The notes under the pieces: generated by a model
What the model saw: the letters and a program-made list of their open reading frames with translations, nothing else
Databases searched by the model: none
Told to the model about the DNA's origin: nothing
Assembly: GCA_052139695.1 (NCBI GenBank)
Contig: JBKQWF010000243.1
Span: 5,500-69,499 of the forward strand
Source of the DNA: PLGF01 sp052139695
Lineage (GTDB): Bacteria; Verrucomicrobiota; Verrucomicrobiia; Limisphaerales; Palsa-1400
Direction of reading: 5' to 3'
Length of the DNA stretch: 64,000 bases
Shown here: positions 1-8,617 of the stretch, one piece after another
Numbering within the stretch: position 1 is the stretch's first letter
How the letters are laid out: each line of letters starts with the position of its first letter
Made by a program: the position numbers and the translations under genes

Positions 1-842
1 GCCAAAGAGGCACTGCGGCGAGTAGATCAACTGCTCGACGCGGGCCGCGTCTGGGTGGTGGATGCCGACCTCAAAGGCTACTTCGATTCGATTCCGCAGG
101 ATAGAATGATGGCAGCGGTCGCTGAGCACATTGCCGACGGGCCTCTCTTGGAGTTAATCCAGAGGTTCCTCAAGCAAGGAGTCATGGAAAGCGGTAAAGG
201 ATGGCAGCCGACGGAAAAAGGGACGCCCCAAGGGGCGGTCATCAGCCCGCTCTTAGCCAACATTACCTGAATCCCTTGGACCATGTGATGGCCCAAGGGG
301 GACGAGAGATGGTGCGCTACGCGGACGACTTTGTCATCCTGTGCCGGAGCGAGAAGGAAGCCAATGAGGTGCTGGAACAATTAGGCCGCTGGGTGGCGGG
401 AGCGGGGTTGACCCTGCACCCGACCAAAACGCGGATTGTCAATGCCAGTCAAAAGGGTGGCTTTGATTTTCTCGGGTATCACTTTGAGCGAGACTACCGC
501 TGGCCGCGCCCAAAGAGCCTGGACAAATTCAGAGAAACGATTCGGCAAAAGACCGGGCGTTTAAGACCCGGCAGCATCGACGACATCATCGGAGAGGTGA
601 ACCGGACACTACGAGGCTGGTTTGAGTACTTCAAGCACAGTATCCATGGGGTGTTCGTGAGGGAAGAAGGATGGGTGCGCGGAAGACTCAGGGCCATCCT
701 GAGAAAGCGGCACAAAGGAAAAGGTCGCGCGCGCGGCATCGACCATCAACACTGGCCCAACGCCTACTTCGCCGACTTGGGGCTATTCTCCTTAGCCATA
801 GCTCGAAGGCAAGCGATCCAATCTCGCAAGAGAACCCACTGA
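1..842 (+). pseudogene. ltrA: Group II intron reverse transcriptase/maturase, 5'-truncated by window edge and frameshifted
   Basis: This is the intron-encoded reverse transcriptase/maturase of a group II intron, which helps splice the intron RNA and copies it into new DNA sites. The frame is open from base 1, so the N-terminal part lies outside the window. The first segment carries DADLKGYFDSIP (RT motif) and GTPQGAVISPLLANI, then hits a stop at 268-270. The protein resumes one frame over as YLNPLDH, the expected continuation. One T appears to be missing near base 264 (ATT-TAC expected, ATTAC present). The second segment has the catalytic YADD at about 318-329, then the maturase region with GFDFLGYHF and a GWFEYFK motif, ending at 842. 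Intron domain V follows directly. The frameshift should inactivate the protein unless it is a sequencing error. The family call is certain; loss of function is likely. Confidence 0.93.
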
Positions 843-847
843 CTGGA

Positions 848-917
848 AAGCCGGATGCCCGAAACGGGCCTGTCCGGTTTGGAGGGGTGAGGTTCAAACC
901 CTCGTCCCTACCCCTAT
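848..917 (+). ncRNA. Group II intron 3' end: domains V and VI
   Basis: Six bases after the reverse transcriptase stop there is a compact hairpin at 848-880. Its outer arms AAGCCGGA and TCCGGTTT pair, with a small bulge and a GC-rich upper stem capped by a GAAA-containing loop. This is the expected shape of catalytic domain V. A second hairpin at 883-915 (outer arms AGGGGT/ACCCCT, inner GAGG/CCTC) fits domain VI. The intron 3' boundary should lie within a few bases of 917; the exact splice site was not determined. The downstream flank is intergenic, 40 bases from the end of the convergent DUF1501 gene. Confidence 0.75.
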
Positions 918-941
918 CCCGGAAATTCGCCAATGATTGGG

Positions 942-957
942 GAAGGTGGCAACCTTC
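942..957 (-). terminator. Small hairpin at the end of the DUF1501 gene
   Basis: Arms GAAGGT (942-947) and ACCTTC (952-957) pair perfectly around a four-base loop, right at the stop codon of the minus-strand DUF1501 gene. There is no U-tract, so a terminator role is only suggested by position. Confidence 0.3.
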
Positions 958-2426
958 TACGCTATCATGGCGTCGATGGGCTGGCCTTTGCCGAGGTTGG
1001 TGACGTAAAAGGGGCGGCCTTCGGTTACGTAATTGTGGTCCGGCGGAATGCCGAGGGCCTTATAAATGGTGGCGTGGGCGTCGCTTAAGCCGACTACATT
1101 CTCAACAGGCACCATGGGATGGTGGGGCGCGGTTTTGCCGTGGACATAGCCGCCTTTGAAGCCGCCGCCGAAAAAGAGCATCTGGTTGCCGCTGCTGAAA
1201 TGGCCGTGGAACCCGTACATTTTCTCGTTCTCAATCGTCAAGTGTTCGCCGTTGTGCCGTTCCGCGTCCCCCTCCGGCTCGACTCCCGCGGAGGGCGCGC
1301 TGGCAATGGTGCGCCCAAATTCCGTCGCCACGCAGACCAAGGTCCGTTGCAGCAGGCCGCGCTCGTGGAGATCGCGGATCAGTTGCGCGATGGGGCCGTC
1401 AATTTGTTTCTTCATCTCGACCATGCGCTGGCGGCCGTTTTCGTGCATGTCAAAGCCTTTGAAGGGCCCGTACTGATATTCCACCTGCACGTAACGGGCG
1501 CCGGACTCGACCAAGCGCCGCGCCAGGAGGCAGCCTTCGCCAAAACGCTGCCCGTAATAGTAGCTGCTGTCGATTTGCTCCGCGGCGGTGATTTTCGGGC
1601 GATAAGCGGCGAGGGTGGCGGGCTTTTCATCGCGGGCGTAATTGAAGGCCTTCTTGACAGGAGAATCCATCATGGCGCGGGCTGCTTCCATCATTTGCAT
1701 GTAATCCTCGGCTTTGCGCGCCTGGCGCAGTTCTTCCGGCCCGGCGGACACCAGCGCGGAAAGATAGGCTTGACGACGGTCGAGGCGCCGCATCTCCATG
1801 CCGCTGGCCGCATTGAGGGTGGAAAGGCCTTTGGCCGGGTCAGGAATCATGAAGGGCGCGTAATTAATCCCGTAGAAACCCGGCCCGATATATTCGCTGA
1901 TGAAAAGCTTCTCTTCATCGCTTGTGTCGATGTCGCGCCCGACGTAGATGTAAGGAGGCACCTGCGGATCACGCCGGCCGAGAGTGCGCGCCACGACCGC
2001 CCCGATGCTGGGCGCCTTGACCCCGACGGGGAAAAGGTAGCCGGTCATCATATAATACTGCGCCTTCAAATGAATGGCCCCGAACCGCGTGGCGTAGCTC
2101 AAGCTGCGCAGAATGGTTCCATGATGCATGACCGAGGCGATGTTCTCCAAACCGTCGCCCAGAAAAATGCCGTCCGCCGACGTGGGAATGGCCTTGCAAG
2201 TGCCGAGCAGTTCGCTGCCTTTCATCCCTTGGCGGTAAGGGGTGAATTCCTTGGGGTCCCAGAGATCGGTTTGCGCCATGCCGCCGGGCAGCCAGATCAT
2301 AATCATGGCGTCGGCCTTGGGCTTGAGGAGCGGGGCGGCAGCTTCGGCCCGTGCGCGTGTTCCCATGCTGGCGCCGGCGGCGGCGAGCGCCGCCGTGGCA
2401 ATGAATTGACGTCGATTGACTTTCAT
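957..2426 (-). CDS. DUF1501 domain-containing protein, Tat-exported
   Basis: A 489-residue protein of the DUF1501 family, abundant in Planctomycetes and Verrucomicrobia and related to the alkaline-phosphatase/sulfatase fold; its substrate is unknown. The N-terminus has a twin-arginine-like signal (VNRRQFIATAALAAAGAS, residues about 3-20), so the folded protein probably leaves via Tat. The mature part opens with IMIWLPGGMAQTDLWDPK, typical of the family, and later carries VCVATEFGRTI and a conserved histidine-rich HNGEH segment near residue 390. The start ATG follows the stop of the upstream DUF1549/DUF1553 gene without a gap (TAAATG), so the two are almost certainly translationally coupled. 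This pair is a standard arrangement. Length is normal for the family. Confidence 0.93.
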   Translation of the reverse strand: MKVNRRQFIATAALAAAGASMGTRARAEAAAPLLKPKADAMIMIWLPGGMAQTDLWDPKEFTPYRQGMKGSELLGTCKAIPTSADGIFLGDGLENIASVMHHGTILRSLSYATRFGAIHLKAQYYMMTGYLFPVGVKAPSIGAVVARTLGRRDPQVPPYIYVGRDIDTSDEEKLFISEYIGPGFYGINYAPFMIPDPAKGLSTLNAASGMEMRRLDRRQAYLSALVSAGPEELRQARKAEDYMQMMEAARAMMDSPVKKAFNYARDEKPATLAAYRPKITAAEQIDSSYYYGQRFGEGCLLARRLVESGARYVQVEYQYGPFKGFDMHENGRQRMVEMKKQIDGPIAQLIRDLHERGLLQRTLVCVATEFGRTIASAPSAGVEPEGDAERHNGEHLTIENEKMYGFHGHFSSGNQMLFFGGGFKGGYVHGKTAPHHPMVPVENVVGLSDAHATIYKALGIPPDHNYVTEGRPFYVTNLGKGQPIDAMIA

Positions 2427-5030
2427 TTAGCGAATGAATTGAAATTCCGGGCTGACCACCATGGCCCATAACATGTCGCCCAACGGCTCGGTGGCCGGGT
2501 CGCGCGGCACATGGGTTAGGCCCGACTTGTCCCAATAAACCTTCCCGCCTTGCTGGTCAAAAGACCAGCCATCGATCCCCGAAGCGGAGTCGAGTCCCAG
2601 CTTGGCGACGGGAACTTCCAGTCGCACCCATTGGCCGGCGTTGGGCAATGGTCCCATCGGCTGCCGGCTGGGTTGATCCTTGGTCCCAAATTGGATTTCG
2701 TCCGCTCCCCAGAACGCCCGATGCTCCCAATTGTCCTGGTGCCATTGCAGCATGACTTCCTTGGGAGGATTGTTTGAGTCAATAAAAACGTAGGTGAAAA
2801 GCCGGTCGCGCACTCCGAACAGCAAGGGCTGGGCCCCGCTAAAGCCATGCTGTCCGGGGTTTCCGTTGGTGTTGAGGGTGTGCGATCTTGTGCCGCTGAA
2901 AACCGGTGCGGCGTTGCTGACCCACTGCCAGCTTTCACCGTTGGTCTGGGCGCCCGGTGGCAATTGGTCATCGATCCAAGTCACCTCTTCTTCTCCTGCC
3001 GGGGCCGCCGCGGAAGATTTGCCGGGGAGGCAGCCGAGGCCGAGCGCCATCTCCTGGGCGGTGGGCGCGCGGTTCAGCACCGTCCAATAAAGCTCCTTCA
3101 CCACTTTTTCGCGGTCCGCGTCCGAGGCCAGCGCGTCCAGGATTTCCCCGTCATAAACCATCCGGTGCAGCTCCGTCCCATTGAGCAATTCGAGCGACTG
3201 CACCACGGCCACGTCGTCCGAGCGGCCAGTGCTGATTTCGTTGTGGGTGGCGGGACGGCCCAGGGCACGCGTCAGTGCGGTGGAGGCGACCGAGCGAAAG
3301 AGCCGGGGTTTTTCGCTGGCGGCCGCGGTCGCCTGGCGAAGACTGTCAATAAACTGTTCCGCCGTCAGCCGCCGCAAGCTGGGCGAGCGCGCGTAACGCG
3401 GGGCCTCGGGCTTTTGGGTGTCGAAGTGGTCCTCCAACGCGGGGTTGTAGCGCAATTGATAGGTGCGGCTGGCCAGAATCAGGCGGATGGTATGTTTGAG
3501 ATCGTAGCCATGCCGCATAAAATCGTCCGCCAGCCAGTCGAGCAAGGCGGGATTGCTCGCCGGACGGTCCAGTCGAAAATCGTCCACCGGTTCAAACAGG
3601 CCCAGCCCCAAGTAGCGTTTCCACAGACGGTTGACGATCGTCTTGGCGAAACGGGGATTGGACGGATCGATCAGCAGCGTCGTCATGTAATGCAGCCGCC
3701 CTTCCACGTCCCGCGGCGCGGCGGCGGGCGCGTCCGGCAACCCAAAGGGAAAGGCTGCCGAAATGAATCTGCCGCTGTGGACTTCGCAACGAACCAGCTC
3801 CAGGTCCTTTTCGGCAAAAAGCCCGGCGAAGGCCGTGAATCTGGTTTGGGGCCATTCCTTGTTCAAAAAATGGCTGTGGCAACTGGCACATTTCATTCCC
3901 GTGCCCAAAAAAACCTGCGCGGTATTGGCGGCGGTTTGAATCGTGTCGTTCGGCGTTTGATTGCGCACGAAGCCATTGATGTTGGTCTTGCCATTGGCCA
4001 CGGCCACGTTCGCGTCCTTATGCCCCGGCACCGTCGGGTCCAGCAACTCCGCCACCATCAAATCGTAAGGTTTGTTCTTCAGGAAACTGTCATAAATAAA
4101 ATCCGTGTAATCTCCGTGCGTCGCCACGCCTCCCACCGTCGGCTGGCTGGCGAGCGCTTCCTCCCAAAAAGGCGTCCTGTTTGCCGCGTAATCCTCATTG
4201 CGGGCCAGCAGCGCGTCGATCAGCGCCAGCCGCTTTTCCGGCGTCTGGTCGGCCACGAATTGCCGGCTGGCTTCCGCCGTCGGGATCATGCCGATGAGGT
4301 CGAGATAGACGCGCCGGATAAAAGCGTCGTCGTCGCACAAGGGCGGGGCTTCGCGCGCCTCGGGCAATCCGGCGGCTTCCCACTGGGCGATGACAAATTG
4401 ATCAATCTCGTTGCAGGTCGGCCCGTGAACTTTGGGCGGCGCGGGCGCGGGCGGGACCAAGGCCAGACGAAGCGCCCGTCGGGCGGCGAATTGCTGTATT
4501 TTGTCACTGCCGAAGATGAAGGCATTTAAGAAGTTTTGCGTCTCTGCCGCAGGCAAGGCGGCGGAGGCATTGGTCCCCGCCGGCTTTGGAACGGCGAGGG
4601 CAGCCACCTGGGCCGAATCGTCCACCGCCCCCGCCGCGATCCAGGACCGGATCAAATGCAACTCCCCCTCCGACAACGGCGGCTCGCCTTTGGGCATTTG
4701 CGGGCCTTCCGCCAGCCCTCGAATGTATTTGACGACGGCGCTTTCGTCCGGCTTGCCGGGCACGATGCCAGGCCCGCCTTTCTTCCCGCCTTTGGTCAAA
4801 GTAACGACCGAGCTGATGTCGAAGCCACCCTTATGATCATCGGCCGAATGGCACTCGTCGCAATCGCTAACGAGGAAGGGCTTGATGTCGCGGGCAAAGC
4901 TGATCTTGGCCGCTTCCTTGAGGTCGATGGAGCGGACCTGGATTTCGACGCGTTTGCTCTCCGCCGCCACGGCGGAAAACTCCGGCAGCGCTATAGCCGC
5001 CAGAACCAGCCATAGCGCGACCCTTGGCAT
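2427..5030 (-). CDS. DUF1549/DUF1553 protein with N-terminal planctomycete-type cytochrome c domain
   Basis: An 867-residue secreted protein from the ATG at 5030; an in-frame GTG at 5048 is possible. Residues 1-24 form a signal peptide. A class of c-type cytochrome domain follows with the heme motif CDECH near residue 57 and the WIAAGA segment. Then come DUF1549 (about 205-410, holding a second motif CASCH) and DUF1553 (about 450-850). Between the last two blocks of DUF1553 there is an insert of about 150 residues (WIDDQLPPGAQTNG to WDKSGL) resembling a beta-sandwich with repeated Trp/Gly motifs. The final block is LWAMVVSPEFQFIR. The gene is coupled to the DUF1501 gene. These pairs are presumed to act on carbohydrates or other polymers in the cell envelope, but no activity is established. 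Confidence 0.92.
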   Translation of the reverse strand: MPRVALWLVLAAIALPEFSAVAAESKRVEIQVRSIDLKEAAKISFARDIKPFLVSDCDECHSADDHKGGFDISSVVTLTKGGKKGGPGIVPGKPDESAVVKYIRGLAEGPQMPKGEPPLSEGELHLIRSWIAAGAVDDSAQVAALAVPKPAGTNASAALPAAETQNFLNAFIFGSDKIQQFAARRALRLALVPPAPAPPKVHGPTCNEIDQFVIAQWEAAGLPEAREAPPLCDDDAFIRRVYLDLIGMIPTAEASRQFVADQTPEKRLALIDALLARNEDYAANRTPFWEEALASQPTVGGVATHGDYTDFIYDSFLKNKPYDLMVAELLDPTVPGHKDANVAVANGKTNINGFVRNQTPNDTIQTAANTAQVFLGTGMKCASCHSHFLNKEWPQTRFTAFAGLFAEKDLELVRCEVHSGRFISAAFPFGLPDAPAAAPRDVEGRLHYMTTLLIDPSNPRFAKTIVNRLWKRYLGLGLFEPVDDFRLDRPASNPALLDWLADDFMRHGYDLKHTIRLILASRTYQLRYNPALEDHFDTQKPEAPRYARSPSLRRLTAEQFIDSLRQATAAASEKPRLFRSVASTALTRALGRPATHNEISTGRSDDVAVVQSLELLNGTELHRMVYDGEILDALASDADREKVVKELYWTVLNRAPTAQEMALGLGCLPGKSSAAAPAGEEEVTWIDDQLPPGAQTNGESWQWVSNAAPVFSGTRSHTLNTNGNPGQHGFSGAQPLLFGVRDRLFTYVFIDSNNPPKEVMLQWHQDNWEHRAFWGADEIQFGTKDQPSRQPMGPLPNAGQWVRLEVPVAKLGLDSASGIDGWSFDQQGGKVYWDKSGLTHVPRDPATEPLGDMLWAMVVSPEFQFIR

Positions 5031-5133
5031 GATACGAAATTGGCACACGTGCGAGACGTTTGACTTATCGGAACGATTATATATTCAGGTGGGAGCGGGT
5101 GCGATTAAAACCGTCGGCCAGTTTTATGCCAGG

Positions 5134-5183
5134 GCGGCCACTCCGTTGGCCGCTGGGGTGAGGCGCGCAACGGAGTGCGCGCC
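5134..5183. repeat. Two adjacent hairpins with mutually complementary loops
   Basis: Hairpin 1 (5134-5153) has arms GCGGCCA/TGGCCGC around loop CTCCGT. Hairpin 2 (5162-5183) has arms GGCGCGCA/TGCGCGCC around loop ACGGAG. The two loops are exact reverse complements, and with flanking bases 10 nt (CACTCCGTTG versus CAACGGAGTG) can pair. The element sits in the 264-base gap between the chemotaxis genes and the DUF1549 gene. It may be a REP-like unit, an attenuator or a terminator. Apart from this, the gap shows no gene. Confidence 0.6.
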
Positions 5184-5294
5184 CTACTTTTCTGACTCAA
5201 ACCATTGGGACATAGTCAGAAAAATGGGGGCGGAAAAATGATGGAAGTCCAGCGGAGAGAATGTCCCGTGTCCATCCCAATCTGCGGAGGCTCC

Positions 5295-6146
5295 TTAAGA
5301 CAAACAAGCCTCCGGCGTGCGTTGGTCCGCCAGGAAGAAGTTGTCATCCAGCACAAGCATGGTTTGGTTGGTCTTTACTCTTTTGGCCACGCTCGCCTCC
5401 AGCCCGCCGTTGAATCCCGGCAGGACTTCGGCCATCGCCTCAATGTTCTCTTCGGGAATTCGTTCCACCGCATCCACCAGATCGACGCTCACCGCCAAAG
5501 GCTTGGACCCGAACCAAAGTACCAGGACGACTTCACGATGATGCTCGATCAGAATTCGCCGAGCTTCGCCAAACCACACGACGAGTGCCGCGAGCTCATT
5601 TCGGCGCCGTTCGGCCACTAATTCCATCGCCCCAGTGGCGTCACCCTGTGCCGCCTTCTCCAGCGCCAGGGCCGCCGTCGCATGGATGATTCGGTGTGGT
5701 TCATCCATGCGTTGGAGCGACATCCGAAGAAGGCTGTTGTCGGTCTTGAACTGGTCGTACCAGAGGCCGAACTTGCACTTGTGGTGGTCCCGCGCCAAAC
5801 CAAAGGGGCGCTGCTCGCGCAGGCAGGCTTCCAGTTCGTTGAGCCAGGTCAGGTGATCCTGCTCCCGGTCCCGCAATAACTGGATAATGGTATCCAATTC
5901 CGATTGGTTTGAAGACAAGCCCACTTTAACTCGCAGATCAATCAGGGGGATGATGCTGCCCCGCAGGTTAATGACCCCGCGGACTTGCGGGGGCATATTG
6001 GGAACACTCGTCACCTTGGGCAGCAATACGATCTCCCGAACGTGCTCGGAAGCAATGGCGTACAAGGTGTTCTTGATCGTGAATATAACGTGGGGGAATC
6101 GGGTCTGGGTTTTCATTGGAGTCATCTGGGTCTTTTCCTCAACCAT
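5295..6146 (-). CDS. CheW-like coupling protein with inserted CZB zinc-binding domain
   Basis: A 283-residue cytoplasmic protein. Residues about 15-70 (VIFTIKNTLYAIASEHVREI to INLRGSIIPLIDLR) are the N-terminal half of a CheW fold, which couples receptors to the CheA kinase. The other CheW half (REVVLVLWFGSKPLAVSVDLVDAVERIP) appears only after residue about 195. Between them lies a CZB (chemoreceptor zinc-binding) helical domain with all expected ligands: His in DHLTW, His and Cys in DHHKCKFGLW, and His in PHRIIH. CZB domains bind zinc and are known to respond to oxidants such as hypochlorite. The upstream chemoreceptor stop TGA (6149-6151) lies 2 nt before the chosen ATG at 6146, with AAGGA 9 nt upstream; a TTG at 6152 is an alternative. 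The two genes form one operon. Confidence 0.9.
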   Translation of the reverse strand: MVEEKTQMTPMKTQTRFPHVIFTIKNTLYAIASEHVREIVLLPKVTSVPNMPPQVRGVINLRGSIIPLIDLRVKVGLSSNQSELDTIIQLLRDREQDHLTWLNELEACLREQRPFGLARDHHKCKFGLWYDQFKTDNSLLRMSLQRMDEPHRIIHATAALALEKAAQGDATGAMELVAERRRNELAALVVWFGEARRILIEHHREVVLVLWFGSKPLAVSVDLVDAVERIPEENIEAMAEVLPGFNGGLEASVAKRVKTNQTMLVLDDNFFLADQRTPEACLS

Positions 6147-6148
6147 CC

Positions 6149-8167
6149 TCAAAAGTCCTTGAAATCGCCTTCCATCGGCATCTGGTCTCGGAGACCCGCC
6201 TTGGTGACCGCCGCAGGCGCCGCCTGGAGGTGTGTGGTTCTATGCCCGTTCCCGTTTCCATTTCCGTTCGACCGGGCAGGTTGTTTGACCGGCATAACGG
6301 CGGCAGGCCTTTTCTCGCGGGGCATCGCGGGAGCGGTTCGTTTTGTGGTTCCACTGCTTCCACCCGCGAGTTGCAGCAGTTCCGCGACGGACTGTTTCAT
6401 GGCCGCAGCCTGGGAATTCAGTTCCTGTGCCGCCGCCGCGCTTTCTTCGGCATTGGCGGCATTGCTCTGGGTCACTTTGTCCATTTGACTCACTGCGGTG
6501 TTGATTTGCGTAATGCCCTCCGTTTGTTCGCGCGAAGCACTGGCGACTTGCGCCGCCAGTTCATCCACCTGCCGCGCCTTGGACACAATTTCATTCAATG
6601 TCTGCGCGACATTCCTGCTGATATCCACCCCCTGGCTGGTTTTGCCAATAGCGCCTTCAATCTTGGAGGCGGTTTCTTTGGCCGCCTGGGCGCTGCGCTG
6701 CGCCAGATTGCGCACTTCATCGGCGACGACGGCGAAGCCCATGCCCGATTCACCCGCGCGCGCGGCTTCCACCGCGGCATTGAGCGCGAGGATATTGGTC
6801 TGGAAGGCGATTTCGTCGATTGTCTTAATGATATTGGCGATGTCGTCCGAGGAGGCTTTGATGGCTTCCATGGCGGCGCTCATCGTCTGCATGTCGGCCA
6901 CGCCTTTGTCCGCCGCGGAGCGGGCCTGCTTGGCGAGTTCGTTGGCTTTGTGGGCATTTTCCGAGTTGCGCTTGGTCATGCTGGACAATTCCTCCAGTGA
7001 CGAACTGGTTTCTTCCAGCGACGCGGCTTGTTCGCTAGACCCTTCGGCCAGGGATTGGCTGGAGGCGGAAACCTGGCTGGCGGCCGAACCGACTTGCTGC
7101 GAGCCATCCTCAAGGGCTGTGGCGACTGCGCCAATCGGCCGGATGATGGAGCGGGCAACGAAGAAGGCCAGCAAACCACCCGCGATCGCTCCCAGGATGG
7201 TTGTGATCAGGGAAAAAAGTTTCATGGAGGCCGCGCGATTTTGAGCGCTGGAGGCCGAGGCGACAGAGTTCTCCGTCGTCGTCTTGATCAGCCGATCGAG
7301 GATGTCAGCAGCCTTGAGGCGGTCAACCGCGCAGACCTTGGCAGATTGGGTCCGCAGTTTGCTTTCGAGTTCCTGCGCTTTTGTCGCCAGCGCGATCATA
7401 CGTTCGAACTGCGCAAAAACCGCGTCCGCGGAGGGTTTCATTTCGGTTTTGAAAACGGCGGCCGCTCCCGGTCCATCGCCGGCTTTCATCAGTTCTTTTA
7501 TCCTCTTGACCGAAGAATGGAATTTGTCGTGCGAGACCTGGCATTGCGCGAGCGCGTCGCGCAGTTCAGGATTTTGCAGCGTGACGCTGGCCTTCCATTT
7601 GCCAAAATTGCAGCGGGTGGGGTCATCATGGCCTTCAAACTCTTTCTTGTCGTCAATCAAGGCCGAAACCAGCGTTTCCAGCGCGTAATGATCGCCGCGG
7701 AACAGTTCCAGATTCTGGCGTAACACCGTGGGATCGCCGACGCCCAAATCCTCCAGTTCCTTGGTCATGCGAAGGAACTCGGTGTTGCCCGTCCGCCATT
7801 GCGCCCATGCGGGCTGCAATTCATCCCACAGCTTCTGTTCTTCGGCAGATTTGGCGAGGGGTTCGTAAGACTTCCAGGCTTTCTCGTAAGTGTCCCTGGT
7901 TTTCGTGATGCCTTCATAGACTTGAGCGCGCTCCGCTGAATCGAGGTCCCATTGCAGGCATACCTGTTGCGCCTCGGCGATTTTCTCGCTTTCGACCTTG
8001 ATGGTTTGCAGGTACTCCACCCCAGGCATGCGGACCAGCCCGAGATCCTGGATGTCGCGCGCGTTCCGCGTCACGCTGTAGTATCCGGCGCCGCCCAGAA
8101 TGACCGCGATGGCGACGATTAAGGCGAATCCGAATCTGATTCGCATTCCAATGGTCCAAGTTTTCAT
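6149..8167 (-). CDS. Methyl-accepting chemotaxis protein with periplasmic CZB-like domain
   Basis: A 672-residue chemoreceptor. The first transmembrane helix is at about 8-30 and the second at about 322-345, with a long helical periplasmic sensor between them. Inside the sensor, residues about 160-240 contain the CZB signature: DHYAL, GHDDPTRCNFGKW and SHDKFH. This mirrors the CZB domain of the adjacent CheW. No clear HAMP is visible. The cytoplasmic coiled coil includes the signalling tip EIAFQTNILALNAAVEAARA and GFAVVADEVRNLAQ. The C-terminus is a basic Gly/Asn/Pro linker ending in EGDFKDF, resembling acidic-aromatic receptor tails. It likely signals envelope zinc or oxidant status to the coupled CheW. 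No CheA or CheY is present in the window. Confidence 0.93.
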   Translation of the reverse strand: MKTWTIGMRIRFGFALIVAIAVILGGAGYYSVTRNARDIQDLGLVRMPGVEYLQTIKVESEKIAEAQQVCLQWDLDSAERAQVYEGITKTRDTYEKAWKSYEPLAKSAEEQKLWDELQPAWAQWRTGNTEFLRMTKELEDLGVGDPTVLRQNLELFRGDHYALETLVSALIDDKKEFEGHDDPTRCNFGKWKASVTLQNPELRDALAQCQVSHDKFHSSVKRIKELMKAGDGPGAAAVFKTEMKPSADAVFAQFERMIALATKAQELESKLRTQSAKVCAVDRLKAADILDRLIKTTTENSVASASSAQNRAASMKLFSLITTILGAIAGGLLAFFVARSIIRPIGAVATALEDGSQQVGSAASQVSASSQSLAEGSSEQAASLEETSSSLEELSSMTKRNSENAHKANELAKQARSAADKGVADMQTMSAAMEAIKASSDDIANIIKTIDEIAFQTNILALNAAVEAARAGESGMGFAVVADEVRNLAQRSAQAAKETASKIEGAIGKTSQGVDISRNVAQTLNEIVSKARQVDELAAQVASASREQTEGITQINTAVSQMDKVTQSNAANAEESAAAAQELNSQAAAMKQSVAELLQLAGGSSGTTKRTAPAMPREKRPAAVMPVKQPARSNGNGNGNGHRTTHLQAAPAAVTKAGLRDQMPMEGDFKDF

Positions 8168-8380
8168 AGTATTTGTTTTAGTCTTATCCGGCGTTTACTT
8201 TTGTCTGTTGGTTTTGCGGGGATTGAATGAATTCCAAAATTTCCGCACCGCCTGCCCCACGGGGCGCGGCCCTTTTCATAGAGACGTATCGGCAGACGGG
8301 TGACTGCCCTATTAGCAAAACTTGTTGAATAGTAACCCTTTGTTGTCACTGACGTCCTAGTTTCGGTAGCATTCGCGTGC

Positions 8381-8617
8381 ATGGCAGCGGTCACCTTCGG
8401 GGCGATGCGGAGCTGCGCCTGAATTTGCCCCCATTGCGGCTCGCGCTTGACCGTCGGGGAAGATGCGCGGCGCAAGATCATCGGCCTGACGGCTTCCAGC
8501 CTCGACGACCCGAGCGGGTTCAAACCCGTGATGGACATCTTTGTCCGTGACGCGCAACCTTGGGACATCATGGATGCCGCTTTGCCCAAATACACCCAAT
8601 ACATGCCGCGGGGATAG
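8381..8617 (+). pseudogene. Remnant of a GFA/CENP-V (formaldehyde-activating enzyme) family protein
   Basis: One frame reads CPHCGSRL (Zn-binding CxxC), then TASSLDDPSGFKPVMDIF and DAQPWDIMDAALPKY before a stop at 8615-8617. This is the C-terminal half of the glutathione-dependent formaldehyde-activating (GFA) family, in which the CxxC, the LDDPSGF block and the PW(D/E) block are conserved. A TGA at 8420-8422 interrupts the frame just before CPHCG, and the N-terminal cysteine motifs (CxCG, CHC) are absent. About 65 recognisable residues remain out of roughly 130-150. It is a decayed fragment lying between the chemotaxis operon and the toxin-antitoxin pair. Confidence 0.65.

Noticed and set aside
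889..903. GGTTCAAACC resembling a tRNA T-arm
   Set aside because: No acceptor stem or anticodon arm around it; it belongs to intron domain VI.
1119..2471. 450-residue plus-strand open frame opposite the DUF1501 gene
   Set aside because: It is antisense to a clear DUF1501 protein and reads as low-complexity His/Ala/Arg sequence with no family motif; high GC leaves such shadows open.
2847..4529. 560-residue plus-strand open frame opposite the DUF1549/DUF1553 gene
   Set aside because: Arg/Gly/His-rich antisense frame without motifs; the minus-strand gene is certain.
8164..8604. 146-residue minus-strand frame before the chemoreceptor
   Set aside because: It overlaps the formaldehyde-activating-family remnant on the other strand and has no recognisable features.
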